From assembly GCA_023428335.1 (NCBI GenBank), contig JAEYYS010000426.1:1-6513 (forward strand): a DNA stretch of 6,513 nt, given 5' to 3'. Below the pieces are notes generated by a model. That model searched no databases. It was not told the origin of the DNA and saw only the letters and a program-made list of their open reading frames with translations. This document shows positions 5,504 through 6,513 of this stretch, piece by piece. Position numbers and translations under genes: made by a program. The DNA is from Verrucomicrobiota bacterium (lineage in GTDB: Bacteria > Verrucomicrobiota > Verrucomicrobiia > Verrucomicrobiales > Verrucomicrobiaceae). How positions within the stretch are numbered: the first letter of the stretch is position 1; the number at the start of each line of letters is the position of its first letter.

Positions 5504-6513
5504 ATGAGTCACCACGTTACCTTCAACGATCTGCCCAAGGGCGGCGAAAAATTCGACCGGGCCAAGGGCGCCAAGCTGATCAACGCCTTCGGCGCCGCCG
5601 CCGCGCTCGGCCTGGCAGGTTCGCTGTACTTCTTCTTCGCGAAGACCGACACCTTTGCCTACAGCTGGCTGTTCGCCTTCTTCTTTGCCTTCACCTTCGT
5701 TGCTGGCGGCTGCTTCTGGATCCTCCTGCACAGCGCCTCGAACTCCGGCTGGGGCGTTGCCCTGCGCCGCCTCTGGGAACAGCTCGCCAATCTGGTGCTG
5801 CCGCTCGCCATCCTCGGCCTGCCGCTGCTGCTGGTGCCCAAGGTGCAAAACTCCCTCTATGAGTGGATGGGCCATCACCGCGAGGCCGCTCATCACGCTC
5901 ATGAGTCGGGTGAAACGGTCAAGGAGGCCCTGCATCACATGGCCGAGGGCAACAGCCACCTGCACATCCTCGTCGACAAGTTCGGCTACCTGAACCTCAG
6001 CGCCTGGAACTTCCGTTTCGTTTTCTACTTCCTGGTGCTCTGGCACATCGCCCGCACCCTGCGCCGCAAGTCGGTCCTGCAGGATCAGGATGGCGACATC
6101 AAGCACACGATCAAGTCGCGCACTTTCTCCTGCCGCTGGCTGCTGTTCTACGCCCTGACCGTCACCTTTGCCGCGGTCGACTGGCTGATGACCCTCGATT
6201 ACGCCTGGTTCTCGACCATGTGGGGTGTCTACATCTTTGCCGGCTGCGCCTGGGCTTCGATGGCCGCGACCATCCTGCTGGTGACCTGGCTGAAGAGCCT
6301 GGGTTATCTTTGCAAGGTCGTCACCGATGAGCACTACCACCTGATGGGCAAGCTGCTCTTCGCCTTCACGGTGTTCTGGGCCTACATCGCCTTCAGCCAG
6401 TATTTCCTGATCTGGTACGCCAACATCACTGAGGAAACCCGTTTCTACCTGACCCGCAACACCGAGGGCTGGCGCTGGGTGTCGATCTTCATCGTCATCG
6501 GCCACTTTATTGC
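5504..6513 (+). CDS. actF: Alternative Complex III membrane subunit ActF (3' partial)
   Basis: An open frame from ATG 5504 continues to the window edge (336 codons plus 2 nt, no stop). It is a polytopic membrane protein: hydrophobic segments lie near residues 26-46, 53-76, 95-111, 169-185, 211-229, 238-262 and 283-306, and an eighth begins near 325. Features such as AWNFRFVFYF (168-177), VDWLMTLDYAWFSTMWGVY (225-243) and FAFTVFWAYIAFSQYFLIWYAN (286-307) are characteristic of the ActF/NrfD-like quinol:cytochrome c oxidoreductase subunit. Members are usually 400-450 residues, so roughly a quarter is missing. The loop between segments 3 and 4 (about 112-168) is unusually rich in histidine. A GAGG at 5489-5492 may act as a ribosome-binding site, although it is 11 nt from the ATG. 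It is co-transcribed with actE (18-nt gap). Cytochrome oxidase genes often follow in such operons, but that lies outside the window. Confidence 0.88.
   Translation, partial: MSHHVTFNDLPKGGEKFDRAKGAKLINAFGAAAALGLAGSLYFFFAKTDTFAYSWLFAFFFAFTFVAGGCFWILLHSASNSGWGVALRRLWEQLANLVLPLAILGLPLLLVPKVQNSLYEWMGHHREAAHHAHESGETVKEALHHMAEGNSHLHILVDKFGYLNLSAWNFRFVFYFLVLWHIARTLRRKSVLQDQDGDIKHTIKSRTFSCRWLLFYALTVTFAAVDWLMTLDYAWFSTMWGVYIFAGCAWASMAATILLVTWLKSLGYLCKVVTDEHYHLMGKLLFAFTVFWAYIAFSQYFLIWYANITEETRFYLTRNTEGWRWVSIFIVIGHFI

Noticed and set aside
4814..6505. 563-codon open frame on the - strand opposite actE and actF
   Set aside because: It lies antisense to two genes with clear family motifs, spans their junction, and reads as a low-complexity G/E/V/A/Q-rich product with no recognisable domain. 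This is a typical GC-rich shadow frame.

Overview
The window is a GC-rich bacterial chromosome segment with all real genes on the + strand. It has three parts: the 3' part of a beta-CASP metallo-beta-lactamase RNase-like gene, an arginine biosynthesis run (argB, argD, argF), and the start of a respiratory operon encoding two subunits of Alternative Complex III (ActE, then ActF, which runs off the right edge). The gene set, the style of the proteins and the scarcity of Shine-Dalgarno sequences suggest a Verrucomicrobiota member, perhaps Opitutaceae-like. That placement is an inference from memory of such proteins, not the result of a search.

Layout. Positions 1-1323 hold the beta-CASP protein, missing its N-terminus. 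Positions 1324-1531 are a non-coding spacer packed with small repeats: two copies of an 18-19 nt hairpin unit, a strong GC hairpin, a five-unit heptamer repeat that also folds, and then a possible promoter. Positions 1532-4654 hold argB (N-acetylglutamate kinase), argD (acetylornithine aminotransferase) and argF (ornithine carbamoyltransferase). Gaps of 47 and 25 nt separate them and no terminator is visible, so they look like one operon. Together they phosphorylate N-acetylglutamate, transaminate N-acetylglutamate semialdehyde and carbamoylate ornithine. The intervening reductase (ArgC) and the deacetylating step (ArgJ or ArgE) are not in the window.

Positions 4655-4825 are a regulatory spacer. 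It carries a plausible -35/-10 pair and, directly at the expected transcription start, an 18-bp palindrome (4775-4792) that fits the published operator consensus of the NADH-sensing repressor Rex, TTGTGAAnnnnTTCACAA. Downstream lie actE (membrane-anchored monoheme cytochrome c) and actF (polytopic membrane subunit). The most interesting reading is that this respiratory operon is under NADH/NAD+ control by Rex. It also starts at actE, without the usual actABCD immediately upstream.

Very long antisense open frames exist, as expected in GC-rich DNA, but they are shadows of the genes described.
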